64,000 nucleotides of DNA, from contig JAUJYZ010001198.1 of assembly GCA_033675265.1 (NCBI GenBank), positions 434,501 to 498,500 of the forward strand. The letters are read 5' to 3'. Source of the stretch: Actinostola sp. cb2023 (lineage: Eukaryota > Cnidaria > Anthozoa > Actiniaria > Actinostolidae). Made by a program: the position numbers and the translations under genes. Under the pieces are notes generated by a model that saw only the letters and a list, made by a program, of their open reading frames with translations, was not told the origin of the DNA and made no database searches. This document shows positions 1 to 12,300 of the stretch, one piece after another (positions within the stretch are counted from its first letter, which is position 1; each line of letters begins with the position of its first letter).

Positions 1-62
1 TCAGTATCATTATATTCCTTGTCATTTTAATTATTTCTAACCAACGCACTTTTACTGTTCAG

Positions 63-3000
63 ATTGGTCCCGACTGGTCGGTTATACGAGAAAAATGTCG
101 TCGTTGTCACTACCAACCACTATTGCTTCTCTACGCAAATCCAAACGGAACTCCAATAAACACTTCTGCGGCTCCCAAAGAAAAAATATTCGTCAACCCA
201 TCGACATTTGTACGCAAGACCGACATCAGCCCGACGAGTAGGCGAATAAGCGCCGACGTTAATCGACTCGAATTCGAACGCCATCGGAAAAGAAGGTCGA
301 GTAGTCCCGAAAGCGGTTTAGTGGAAACCGACTCTGAAAGCAACATAAGCACGTTGAAGTCGGAATCACAAACATCGAAGTCACTTTCAACTGTTGAAGG
401 GCTGGATGATACCCTTAAAGCGCGCGATAACAGCGAGAAGACCTTGAATGATGATGGCGACGACACCTTGAAGGCACAAGACCATTCGAGAGTTCACCGC
501 AAGGACATGGTCTCCCTAAAAGATGACAAGTCTCCTAAATCAAGACGTAGTAAATCTTGTGACTGGTTAGACGAGGGATTGACACGTTCCACTAATCGCA
601 CTGTCAGGGGTCGTACTGGTAGCACGGGCTCTGACGTCACAGAAACATTGAAACGAAAGCACCGTGACAAGAGCGGGAAGCCTAAGAAAACGGGTTTGAG
701 GAGAATTGGAAGTGCTATATTCCAAGCTATGAAGCCAGGAATGGCGATTTCACATATTAAAACTTCCAAGAAGAAGAATAAGGAAGGAAGAGAGTCGATC
801 TCGTCGACTGGCTCGATGGAGATGAGGTGAGGTTGTCCGCTTCATTTTCATTCCTTTCTAATTAGATCCCACATCAATGCATTTGCGTCTGTCATCTGAT
901 ATAAATACTAATCGTCCACAGTCCCAATATTGGCATCAAATGGCTTTAATTACATCCCACATGCATACATTTGCGCCTGTCATCTGATATGAATACTAAT
1001 CGTCCACAGTCCCAATATTGGCATCAAATGGCTTTAATTACATCCCACATGCATACATTTGCGCCTGTCATCTGATATGAATACTAATCGTCCACAGTCC
1101 CAATATTGGCATCAAATGGCTTTAATTACATCCCACATGCATACATTTGCGCCTGTCATCTGATATAAATACTAATCGTCCACAGTCCCAATTCTGAGAC
1201 CGCGACTAAACAAGAAGGCTTGAGAATGAACGAGCAAGCTAAACTAGACGACTATCTACGATCTCCCAGTCACGATAGCGGTATCGGCTCAGCTACTGGA
1301 TCAGTGAGCTCGTCCGATACGAACCAAGGTGGAAGTGATGAGGACTTGGTGGAGTATAGTCATACCCTTAGTGCGATGAGAAACGGTTACAGCACCAAGA
1401 ACATGGTGAATGGTAGAAGTAAGAAAGGTAGGTTGACGATGGTCAAGATAATTAATTATGATGATGATGATAACTATGATGATGATGATGATTATGATGA
1501 TGATGATAATTATGTTGATGATGATAATTATGATGATGATAATTATGATGATGATGATAATGATGATGATGATGATAATTATGTTGATGATGATAATTAT
1601 GATGATAATGATGATGATGATGATAATTATGTTGATGATGATAATTATGATGATGATGATAATTATGTTGATGATGATAATTATGATGATGATGATAATT
1701 ATGATGACGATGATAATTATTATGATGATGATAATGAGAAATGGTTACAGCACTAAGAACATGGTGAATGGTAGAAGTAAGAAAGGTAGGTTGACGATGG
1801 TGAATATGATAATGATGATAATTATTATGCTCTGGTAGATCAGCGTCAGCTAAAGAGAATTCGGACGTTATATCAGTCCTTTACTTTACTTTTTAATGAT
1901 GACGGTTAGTGCCGATTACAATGATGACGTCATAGCGGTAATGCTGACAACAGCGTCTTCGTTGCTGGTGATAACTTGGTAATCATCGGATGATGACGAT
2001 GATGATTGTAATACTATTATTGGTGGTAATTATGTTCTATATTTGTAGGTCCACCTGGACGACATCACGAGCGATGCGCTCTACTGCTACAGGAAGCTGA
2101 AAACCTGGCGTTACAGTCACGGAACGCAGAGAATTCAAGTGATTATTTAACTGCCCTTCGTTATCGCACAGACGCAGGAAGTAAGTAACGACAACTACAT
2201 GCTTATAAGTAGTATACCCCCCCCCCCCCCCCCCCCCCCCAGTATAGCGTCTCTAGGGGAAGGGTGGTCATTTGGACTTTGACCCATGATGTCACCAGCA
2301 GGGGGTATTGACTGACGACGTCACTAGCAGGGAAATCTTGACAGTTGAATATGACCACCCCTGGGGTTATAAGACCACCCCTCCCTAGTAGAAAAGGAGG
2401 GTGGTCTTATACCCATCTGTCATGACCACCCCTCATTCTCTACTAGGGAGAGGTGGTCTTATACCCATCTGTCATGACCACCCCTCCTTTCCTACTAGGG
2501 AGGGGTGGTCATGACAGATGGATATAGTAAGACCACCCCTCCCTAGTAGATAACGAGGGATGGTCATGACAGATGGGTATAAGACTACACCTCCCTAGTA
2601 GATAACGAGGGGTGGTCATGACAGATGGGTATAAGACCACCCCTCCCTAGTAGAGAATGAGGGGTGGTCATGACAGATGGGTATAAGACCACCCCTCCCT
2701 AGTAGAGAACGAGGGGTGGTCATGACAGATGGGTATAAGACCACCCCTCCCTAGTAGATAACGAAACGAGGGGTGGTCATGACAGATGGGTATAAGACCA
2801 CCCCTCCCTAGTAGATAACGAAACGAGGGATGGTCATGACAGATGGGTATAAGACCACCCCTCCCTAGTAGATAACGAAACGAGGGGTGGTCATGACAGA
2901 TGGGTATAAGACCACCCTTCCCTAGTAGATAACAAGGGGTGGTCATGACAGATGGGTATTCGTCACAGAGATGAATCCGCAATTGCCCCGCGATATATGC

Positions 3001-5994
3001 AACACACACAACACTGAATAATCAATGTAATCCGCCCAGTCAGTTACTCATGGCTTGGTTTTCCTCCCTAACAGCACAATTTCGACGAGCCGCCGAGGTA
3101 TCTGGACCTTCGAGCAACAACGGCAGATACGCGCTTATGAAAGAAGACGAATGTAAAATGAAGAGCGAACAGTTGCGGAAGAAATTCGAAGCACAGTCAC
3201 ATCTAAAAATGACCAGGTAAGCTGACTTAGCGTAAATATTTATCAGTGGAATCCATCTCAGTTCTGCTAGCAGTTCGAGTGTGCGGGATTATACTGGCTT
3301 CAATCTGGGCGATCTGAATACATACTTACAAACTCGAGAGTTTTTTTACACACAAACATTTAAAAATACTGCAGTTGAAAAAAAAGAGAATTAACCATTT
3401 ATCGCACTGAAGCTGTCATTGTGACTCTATTCAAGAGTTGATGCTGATCGAATGTCGTATTTGTAAAGTCTTTTTTAGAAAACGCTTCAAGAAAGTCGTA
3501 ATTTCACCGGGATTTTCGGTGATGAAATTCCAGAATCATTTACTTCAAATCAGTCGAACTTATCGATGTTTAAGCTCCATGTTCACAAATGCGTTTCAAA
3601 AAGTTTACTTTTGCATCCACAATAACAGAACAAGAAAAACAGTTTTAAAGTCTAACAAGTTTCCGTTTTCAAGCGAGGACGCGTACGTGCAGAGGTCGTG
3701 GTTGAGTGTTCCACAATTAACTAATTATGTTCAACCAGGGAGGTTCAACCCACTTTATTATTGAGAGAGTTTGGTGTTAAGTCCTTGAGTTCGTTTCATT
3801 TTTAATCTTCAAACATGGAAATTGTAAAGTATAAAAGATTGGAAAGAAAAGCTTTCCCTCCTTCTAACCTTGTCGTTTGCTTCTACAAAATAGATACGTT
3901 TTCGCTTTGTAGAAAAAAAACCAAGAAAATTGAAAAACATCGCCGTAAATGTAGTTCGAGCATGTCAAACTCATTGCCGTTATTCCTCGCGTTATCCGTG
4001 AAGAACATCATGAAAATACGTGATTACTAATCGTTACGCGAACAAACCGTGATTGCACGGATTGCACCGTACACTTATAGATGTCGTAAGAAACGTATAG
4101 AACTATATAGATTGTAAAGAAATCACGGTCACAGCACGTCACAGAATAAACAGAGGTCCTACTGAAATCCAATTTTGTCATAATCTATTAGGCATGAGCG
4201 GTCGCGTAAGTCATTCCGCAAAAACGCGTTTTCCGATGATCAGATCATTTCAAATTTCTCGCAAGTTTGTTTTTTAATTTTCTCAATTTTTTTTTATTTT
4301 TCTCACTGATTTCCAAAAGATTTAGATCTAGAATAAAACCGGTTTTAATTGTATAACATTCTAACATTAAACATACATTGGTGTTTTATATCATGATATG
4401 CGATCATTATGACCATAGTAAACCACGATGTACCGATAGTGATACGAGCTTTCTTATATGCACATAGTCTTAGTCAGTCGTTTTTCTTGATACAGAGCTG
4501 TTACGCCGGAAGATGAGTTTCTTCATCAACAGAGACGTCGAGATGAGATGATTTTAAAACAACAACAACAGAATCATGCACAATATGTAAGTAGTTGTTT
4601 TTTCATCTATTTATTACTGCTGTTTTACTTTCCCTTCTTTCATTTTTTCATATATTTTTTCATTTTTTTTGTTCTTTTTTTTGTTTTCCTTTCCCTTCTT
4701 TCATTTTTCTTTTCTTCAACCCTTCCCTCCTATCTCTGTTCCTCCCATTTCTCTCCCCTCATTTCCTTCATTCTTTTTTGTCATCCATTCATCTTTTCTA
4801 CCTTTGTTTGCTTTCTTTCTCTTTGTCTTTCTTTCTTCCTGTCTTTCCTCCCACCTTCGGTTCATCTTGTCTGTCTTTACTTCTTGTCTTTCTGACTTTT
4901 CTTTCTTCCTCTCTTTTCTTCCCAGCTTTCTTTCTTTTTTTTCCTTTCGTTTTCCTTTCATCATATTAAAGCTTTTCCTTCTTCTTCATGTTTAGGGTAC
5001 ATTACCACGCAACCTGCCAACCTACAAGCAAATATACCCACCAACTTCCTCGATATCAACAACATTAGAAGAGACCTTGTCAATCAAGTCAGACTCTCGC
5101 ACCAGCCAACCCTCGTACTCATCAGTTGCAACTCTCCCAGTGAAACCCAAACGCAACAGCAGTAACCACTATATGAACAAAATAAGTCCCTCGCGCATCA
5201 ATGAGAGGACGTCAGACTCTGTCTGTACCCAGAAAATTAAACCCGATTCCATGTGTTACAATCCTATTCATTATGACAATATAACGGCCAGAATGCAAGG
5301 GATTCATGTTAGTCCATCAAATGGTTACATAGAGCGCAGACAGAGTGATCAGTATCTTCCTGATGCTCCTGTCCCAAGAAACCCAGACAGGCTAAGTGTT
5401 TATGACAATGTCATTGTTGAACCACCAAAGCGCTCCCCAGAACGACGGGTTTCATCGACAAAAATATATCTCCAGCCTCCCAGAAATGATATTAGGTCGT
5501 CTAAAACTTATGATCCTTCAAGATATGCCAGTCAAGAACAGGAACAGTTTAGACAGCCCAAAGTCTTCTATCAGGGTGCAACTGACGCATGTGGCAGTAG
5601 AGAACAAAGCATGAGGTCAAAGTCGTACGATGGTATCGAAATGTCATCATTTTCGGCAGGTCGATTACCGTATAATGCAACACCACCTAATTACCGACCC
5701 TCTCCACCCTCATACAAGTCAGTCCAGCAATCAAAAGGAATATTACACAATTCTATGGTGTCAACTAAACCGTGGTACCAGGAGAGTGCTTCTGTCTACT
5801 CTGAACCATTGGATACTTCATCTTCACCTTCAAACCTCCGTGCCATATCAGCAAGGATGATTCCTGACAAGCTAGTTTGTGAGAGGTGTTGCCAAGTCCC
5901 GATAAGTCGACAACAACGCATCTGTGCTGGCTGCGAAGAGGAGACATATCGAAGACACAAACAACTTACAGATGCTACAGACATGTTATACTGA
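63..5994 (+). CDS. USP54: Inactive ubiquitin carboxyl-terminal hydrolase 53/54-like (3' part, six exons)
   Basis: Partial gene; the 5' exons lie before the window. Exons: 63-826, 1186-1427, 2049-2180, 3075-3216, 4496-4586 and 4996-5994 (stop TGA). All junctions are AG/GT with matching phases (2,1,1,2,0), giving 789 residues here. The first exon opens with IGPDWSVIREKC and QPLLLLYANPNGTP, which I recognise as the end of the USP fold of the USP53/USP54 family (catalytically inactive; Drosophila echinus). The third exon encodes a Leu/Ala-rich helical stretch (ALLLQEAENLALQSR) resembling the MIT-like helical segment of USP54. The fourth and fifth exons are charged and helical. The last exon is a long Ser/Pro/Tyr-rich disordered tail ending in a CxxC...CxxC pair (VCERC...ICAGC), a possible zinc knuckle. 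Family role: adaptor-like proteins, with USP53 at tight junctions; a junctional role here is inference. USP53 and USP54 cannot be told apart in an invertebrate. Confidence 0.85.
866..1190 (+). repeat. 88-bp tandem repeat containing a duplicated splice acceptor
   Basis: Four near-identical 88-bp units begin at 866, 954, 1042 and 1130. Each unit includes the sequence cgtccacagTCCCAAT, which is the 3' splice site and first bases of USP53/54 exon 2. Only the last copy, with its AG at 1184-1185, continues into coding sequence. The earlier copies are decoy acceptors in the same intron. Confidence 0.9.
1445..1736 (+). repeat. (GAT)n microsatellite flanked by a duplicated exon end
   Basis: A long imperfect GAT/GATAAT tract sits right after the donor of USP53/54 exon 2. 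The last about 50 bases of exon 2 with its donor (about 1376-1442) recur at about 1737-1802, so the tract is bracketed by a direct duplication that includes a second GTAGGT donor. The Asp-rich reading frame through the tract is taken as intronic. Confidence 0.85.
2218..2965. repeat. Poly-C tract and minisatellite of self-complementary units in an intron
   Basis: A pure C run of about 20 bases (2218-2240) is followed by a minisatellite of about 57-65 bp units to 2965. Each unit pairs a gaccacccctccctag segment with a later ggggtggtc segment, so every unit can form a hairpin. Units near 2395-2490 run opposite to those from about 2500 onward, so the array contains an inversion. Intronic in the USP53/54 gene, between exons 3 and 4. 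Confidence 0.85.
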
Positions 5995-6119
5995 CTCTAT
6001 TTATATTTGTCCTTAAAGATTGTCTTTCACTTAAAAGAACGAAGTCTATATTTTGTAAATACTGGTTTGTATATAATTATCACACAATTCAATAATATTT
6101 TAGACCATTTTTCTTGTAA

Positions 6120-6125
6120 AATAAA
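6120..6125 (+). terminator. Polyadenylation signal AATAAA of the USP53/54 gene
   Basis: Canonical AATAAA 126 bases after the stop codon of the last exon, in AT-rich 3' sequence. Confidence 0.65.
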
Positions 6126-7091
6126 AACATTGGAAAATGTGAAAAGCACCAAAAACTGACTTCCAAAAGGTCAGTCAAATGGTGGCTTGGACGACGTGGG
6201 CTCACTTATGGTAGGTCTATATACAGTGGCGTAGCTCTTCCTTTACACATATACGCACCTCGGGAAACCAACACTTTACAATAAATATACAGCAAAAATG
6301 TCAAGTTTAGCTTTTGCTCTCTAAGGAAAACAATGGTGTGCGTACTTCGTGAAAGTGCCTGGCAACGCCCCTGCTATATACACAAAAAGTGCTTCTAACT
6401 ACTATAGTAGCTCGACAGACATTATAAAATCACAACGAGAGTGTAAAAAAAAATTAGTGACATGATCAAAATCTGAATTCTCCTTTGGAATTCAGATCAG
6501 AGATCATGGACATGAAAGAGAATTTAAGATATGATCAGAGATGTTTATTCTTGCAATGGCCCCTAATCTACAGTAATGTACAGCAGATATTTCATGATAT
6601 TTATAGCGCTCGTTTCTCATCAAATGTGTTCATTTTCACTGTATATTAAACTGAAGTACATGTATGTATCTACACTGTAGTACTTTGGAAATATTTTTAC
6701 ATTTCAAATGCATTTCTGAGTGGATCTCAATCACAAAGCAAGATCTGTAAAATTTTCTAATTATTTTTGTCAAAACATTATATGTAAATAAATTCAAAAT
6801 ATTTAGACGAGCACATAAATAATTTTTTGAAATACACAAGCATGTTACCAAGTAACTTCAGTATCTTATGGTTGAAAAGAATCATTGTTTACCTATAAGT
6901 TGGTTCAATTTTAAATTGAATGAATTACAGAATATGCCCATTTAGAAGAGAGAAAATAGGTGGTGTCATCTTCACTTTGCCTGTATAAATGCATCAAAAT
7001 GACCGAAGCCAGGTCTTGGTGAAGCCATGTCTTATTTCGCTAATTTAAACGGGACTGATGTTTGATCTTTGGTCAGAAATATTGGCCTTCA

Positions 7092-7345
7092 ACAGGGACC
7101 GCGGAGACAGGGGGGCACTTTTAGCCAAAAAGGCTGTCACAATACGTTGTCTGATATATACTAGTCTAACCCAAAATTCAAGGGGGGGCAGTACGTATTT
7201 AACAGCATAAAATAAATAAAAATGGTACAGTTCTCAGTACTTTTTGGTTTCTTTTTCGCCTTGCTACCCTGTGCTGTGTACAGTGCTGCCCCCTCCCCCT
7301 CCCACACTCATACTTTCAAGGGTGCTCCGCGATCCTTGTTCAAGG
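7092..7345. mobile_element. MITE-like element with 'gggaccgcggag' ends, copy 1
   Basis: Starts with caggGACCGCGGAG and ends with CTCCGCGATCC, so the ends are inverted copies. The internal motifs agccaaaaaggctgtcacaatac, tgatatatactagtct and ctttcaagggtgctccgc are shared with a second copy at 19932-20072. That makes it a dispersed family in this genome. Confidence 0.75.
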
Positions 7346-7562
7346 CGTGGTACCAATGTGTTTCTGAGAATATATAGAGAAATACCCAACAAATGAAAGG
7401 AGCCTTAGATTTTGGATGAGTGTTTGGGTCTTTCAAGTGCTCCTGTAGTAAACAACTGTATAAATTTGTCACACATTTTCAAATGCTTACAAGAACTTGG
7501 CTAATAAGGCATACAATGTAATTTTTTCAAGGGTTTTATGGTTTATTACTACAGAATCATGT

Positions 7563-7780
7563 ACATTCAATTGACCTTATTCCGGAATAGGAATAATTCC
7601 AGATTCTGGGGCAGACGGATGACATCATTATTCCGGAATATTCCAAGCATTCTGCTATGATGAGCAGAATGTTTGGAATATATTCCGCTTATTCCGGAAT
7701 CGGAACAGACTCAATTGAACGGACATTCCGTATTATTCCAAGTATTCCTATTCCGGAATAAGGTCAATCGAATGCAAACT
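7563..7780. mobile_element. MITE-like inverted-repeat element ('accttattccggaat' ends)
   Basis: The left end ttgaccttattccggaatag is repeated inverted at the right end (ctattccggaataaggtcaa). The interior is rich in further ATTCCGGAAT palindromes. About 0.2 kb with no coding potential. Confidence 0.8.
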
Positions 7781-8441
7781 AAACTCTGGTCTTACTATTT
7801 TCCACAGTACACTGTGTGCTTCAATGAGAATTTTGTATTTCTACAACAATGTCCCCAAACTTGTAGTAAATAGCTTATAATATCAATAAAACATTTTACA
7901 CATGATTCATATATTGGTTATTATTCAATAGCTGGCAAGTATCCATGTATCGTGTTATTTGTCGTCAAACGGTGGGCAAAAACCTGGTTTGAGTGCTCAT
8001 ATATACAGAGTTAAATATGGGTATGTGTGACCTGATAGGGATGGGTTTTCAAGACTGGTGGCAGACCCACATCAGTTTCAGGCTCAAAGGAGACAGAGTG
8101 AAGTCCCCCTCCCCCTTTCCCCCTCCTCTTCACCCTTTGGGCCTGAAACTCAGGCTATGACACAAGCACAGTTGGTTCTAGTCCCCTATGCAGCCACAGC
8201 GATGGAACAAAATATGGCTGCGTATGAGACTAAGTTGATTGACACCAAAGCACAAGTGCAAAGATCGAAATATTTCCATTTGAATGGTCCTTGTTGTAGT
8301 TTTTGGTGTGTGGAGCACAACAGATATGTATTCTATGGCAATAAATAGAAGTATTCGTCATTAAGACCCCGCCCTTGTGCTTGTTGAATATGTACATTAC
8401 TGTAATGTTTTTTGTAATCTTTTGAGAGAGATAATCTTGAA

Positions 8442-8928
8442 TCAATGTCCATTCAATTCCTGCAGCTGAGTTATCCCTAGATCTGTCCATTTCTCTTCTT
8501 GTTCTTTAATGGATTCTATGGCACCACTATCTAGTATAGCAAATAAAGATATTGAATTTTGATTGTGTATTTTATAAATTCTTTGGATGTACAATGCAAG
8601 TACAACGACTCATAAACTACTTACTATCTGTGTCATCTATTGGGGGTAGTTCAAACTCAGGTACAGCAATCTCTGAAAAACAATTGTCCAAATTCAGTCC
8701 AGGTAATTGTACCACTTCGTACTACACAAAATGGCTGACAGTACCTTCGTTCGGCAGCTTTTCTTTCTTCCATCCATCGTCTGTTATCTCGATTAGCCGT
8801 CCATTCCTGTGTGCATGTGATAGCTCACTATCCTAAAATACATCCACAATAAACAATAAATACAAGGATGTCGCACAAATGATAAAAGAAACGAACGAAG
8901 AGAGAGAGAATAATTCTACCTTCGACAT
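8442..8928 (-). CDS. ANAPC13: Anaphase-promoting complex subunit 13 (complete, four exons)
   Basis: Exons on the minus strand: 8928-8920 (ATG TCG AAG), 8832-8745, 8672-8625 and 8530-8442 (stop TGA at 8444-8442). All introns are GT-AG and phases fit (0,1,1), giving 77 residues against 74 in human. Recognised from the order DGR(L)I-x-x-x-DD-x-W-x-x-x-KLP-x-E, then VP-x-x-ELPP, then KEQE-x-KWTDL; here RLIEITDDGWKKEKLPNE, AVPEFELPPID and SIKEQEEKWTDLG. These are the conserved motifs of APC13/Swm1. The protein is a small stabilising subunit of the APC/C, the cell-cycle E3 ubiquitin ligase. The gene starts 466 bases from the DAPP1 start codon on the opposite strand. The exons are too short to be found by an ORF scan; the nine-base first coding exon is the least certain part. 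Confidence 0.9.
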
Positions 8929-9394
8929 CTTGTTTTACCGCTCTTATGCAAAGACTGACAGGCGTTCCTTGCAATAACACAGGAACCCCAAGGAGAAAAA
9001 AATATACCAAAAATTATTACCTAAAATTGGAAGAATTTTGGTACATTTGTTTAGTTTTTCTTAATCATTTAGATAGAAAATATTGTTTTCTTTAAAATTA
9101 GTTTTTCTCATTTGGTCGAAACTCATTGTTTGGGCTTCCTGTGATTTCTCCACAACAGCAAAGTACCAAAGAAAAAGACAATCTTTAATACCAAATACGG
9201 TAACGTTTTTCACTTGTATTTATTAAAATATTTTTGATTAAAGATTATTAGTTTATTGAAAAGAAAGAAAAACAAACAAAATCAAGATGCGTCATTATGC
9301 ACCCCACCCCTAGAAGGACGTCATTTTGACCTCACAATTGAATTCCCCAGGGTACCGGGATGGTGTCAAAAAGGATCGCCCAACGACACAGACA
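8929..9394. promoter_or_regulatory. Divergent intergenic interval between ANAPC13 and DAPP1 (putative bidirectional promoter)
   Basis: The two start codons are 466 bases apart on opposite strands with nothing else between them. A shared promoter is inferred only from this geometry. No clear TATA box or initiator is claimed. Confidence 0.4.
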
Positions 9395-12300
9395 ATGGCG
9401 GACCAGGAGTTTCAAAATCATGAAGTCGAGCAGCTAAAGTAAGTTATTCTACCTCTTAGCATCCTTCCTTTATGTCGATACTCAACCACAAGCTTCCGGA
9501 AAGACTGTAGTTTGTATAAGTCGTTGTTATGGATGATTTAAGAGTCGTTTTCATGAATTCCTCGCTCATTTCCAGGATGAATGTCGAGTTGTTTGTTGGA
9601 CACAAAGGACTTTGAATGTCTTCCTGTATTTCAGCTTACTCGAAGCGTGTTCGTTAAGACTTTGGATAGTAAGAGTATCGCTTCAGTTGAGCCTGGCTAG
9701 ATGCGATACATAGGGTTTCCGAATCAAGTCAACTAAAGCACTTTATTTATAGCTGATTTATTATTAGGGATCTGTCTAGTGTCTGACAGTACGTGAACAA
9801 AAAACATGTCTTTTTACAAGTGTTGATATTTTTACTTCGTAGTTTATTACTATTTCCTAGAAAATTTAAATCCCAAAGGTTTTATAATTCGTTTTTTATC
9901 GCTTCATTACACCGACTGCCAAATACTACAACTACAATAACAATACACAATGTACGTATCGAGATGTATAAAGCCTAAAGATGTAAACATGAGTATAAAA
10001 GTCTTCTCTCTAAAAATTTAGTTATCAGAATTCAATTTTGCAATTAATGTGGGCTGTAGTATATTAATAATATTATCATGAACTCGTAGCAGGTGGATGG
10101 TTTATTTGAGTTGCTTCATCTAATTGTTTCATATTTTTTGATATTCAAAATCAATCGACATGTTTTCAGATCTGTTCAGTGACCATGAACAACTGTTGGT
10201 GTTTCTAGGAATTCGTACAAAGAGATCAGTCACCCGCGACTTAATTGGATCCCATTTTGTTGCCATTGAACAGAAGTGTGAAATTATTGTTCAATTGTAA
10301 TTAATACAAGTAAATATTGTCAACAATAATAATATTCATACATCTTGAAGGTGATTCTTTATTGCATATATTATAACATACTCAAAAAGAGAAATGAGCA
10401 GATGTCACTATGTTGCTACAAATACAATATTCACACAATGTTCTGTGTGTTAGGTATACTGTTTTGAAACAGCTGTTCAAACAAATAAACACACATAACA
10501 ATGTTGCTATTATTATGCTATTAAATTATATAAAAGTAACACATGTATATAGATATCATTTTAAATACTGTAACTGTTACAGTTTTTAAAATGATATCTA
10601 TACATGTGTTACTTTGTTGGAAAAGCTCGTCAAAAAAAAGAAATGCACAGATACCTCTGTATGTGTTGCTGTACAATTTCCAATAGATTTTCTATGTATT
10701 ACTTTTTGGGAAGAGTATATACAATGATGGTTGTACAAATGTAGTATGTAGTACAATGTGTAGCAGTACTGTTTTGTTGAAGTGTTTTTAATATATTACA
10801 TGTAAATCTACATTTATGTAGTCGAAACATTTATGGTAACATTATACAGGCAATATAGCCAACTGGTATACATATATTTAACAAATAGATAGATAGGTTT
10901 ATTAAATATGTATACCATCTCGCAGCAGAGCTGGAAAGCTGAATAAATACAATTTAGAACAGCTTTTTCCATGCTCTGTTCAATAATACTGCATGAAGGA
11001 AGTGATGAGAACACAAAAGAAGTGTAGGGCCAGAGCACGAGCCATGGATGAGCTAGTGCTCTCCACACTTCTTGAGTGCTCTCGGCACTTTCTGAGTGCT
11101 GTATTACTGAACGGAGTACGGAAAATACACTGTTGTACATGTATTTGCTTTATTGTATGGAAACTATGGTTTTGATAAAAAAGAACAAGAATGGTGAAAA
11201 AAATGGCAAGAAATTTGAGGATTCGGTTGTGTTTTTGAATAAAATTTTAGTTGAAGTGCACACGCTACTGACGTATGCGTCATCCTCACGTCATCGAGTA
11301 CATGCTGGGTTTGTTTTCTTCAGAATTTTGGTCTTTTTCCTACATGTATCAAACTGTGCTCCGTTCTCTGATAAAGCACAGTTCATCAATCTATTTTTGT
11401 TTGAACTTCCTGCCTTCACAAAACTTTCACTACAACGTCATGTACATTTCACTTCATGTTGTATTGTATACCGTACAATGTACAGTATTGTCATGGACTT
11501 ACTGTATGTCAAATCAATTGTGTCAGGTATTTGTTTGCTGAAATGCATTAATTTATAGTCTGACTACAATGTAGGTTTCACTTTCAATATTGTAAGTTTC
11601 ATATTATTCTGAAAGGCACATGTGAAAACTTATAGTTGAGATTGCACAATGGAAATAAATATAAATTTATATAAATATTAATCACACTGAAGATGACGTG
11701 AGTACATCGAAACATATCTGTAAATAAAACCAACATTAATATGTATCATAATTGTTTAAATAATAATAATAATAATAATAATAATAATTATTATTATTAT
11801 TAAAAATTATTATTCTTAAAATAAATAAAATAAAAAATAAAATAAAAATTATTATTATTATTATTATTATTATTATCATTATTGTTATTATTATTAATCT
11901 AGTTGGTACCATGGCAACATCACCAGGCATCATGCTGAGGCGCTACTCATGTCTAACGGCATAGACGGCAGTTACTTACTCAGAGACAGTGCAACATCGA
12001 AGGGTGAATACTCCCTTTCTTGCAGGTGCGTGCATATTCATCACATGTAACATAGATGCACAGATGGCATCAAAATGTGGTGTAATGAACAGTCGCAACA
12101 CTCTCGAGACTTCGTCTTGTGGCATACCTTTTTGTTCTCACCACATTTTGACCTCTTCTGTGTATCTATAAGAGTATGTGCAGATGCACCGGAAAATGGA
12201 GTCTATTTGTTCATATAATATTTTGAGAATTGTGTGGTGTTATCATCTGTGTGACTGCATGTACTCTAATAATGCATGGCTTTCAACCAATCAAACCATG

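Larger units (their letters stand above)
5995..8441. other. Tail-to-tail intergenic region with several MITE-like repeats
   Basis: This is the space between the converging USP53/54 and ANAPC13 genes. No convincing coding exon was seen. It holds 3' untranslated sequence, a fragment of the 'GATCAAAATCT-AATTCTCCTTT' repeat family (about 6463-6510), a G/C-rich element (7092-7345), a perfect-ended element (7563-7780) and a small inverted repeat around 8072-8158. Confidence 0.6.

Noticed and set aside
1220..1838. Asp/Tyr- and Met/Ile-rich open frames through the GAT tract
   Set aside because: The repeat lacks stops in several frames. The true exon 2 ends at a GT donor at 1428 with correct phase to exon 3.
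2668..3009. Minus-strand frame with repeated YLLGRGGLIPICHDHPS units
   Set aside because: It is a translation of the minisatellite, inside an intron of the USP53/54 gene.
4548..4995. Phe/Leu/Ser-rich frames resembling membrane proteins
   Set aside because: This is the CTTT-rich polypyrimidine region of an intron, including the acceptor at 4994-4995.
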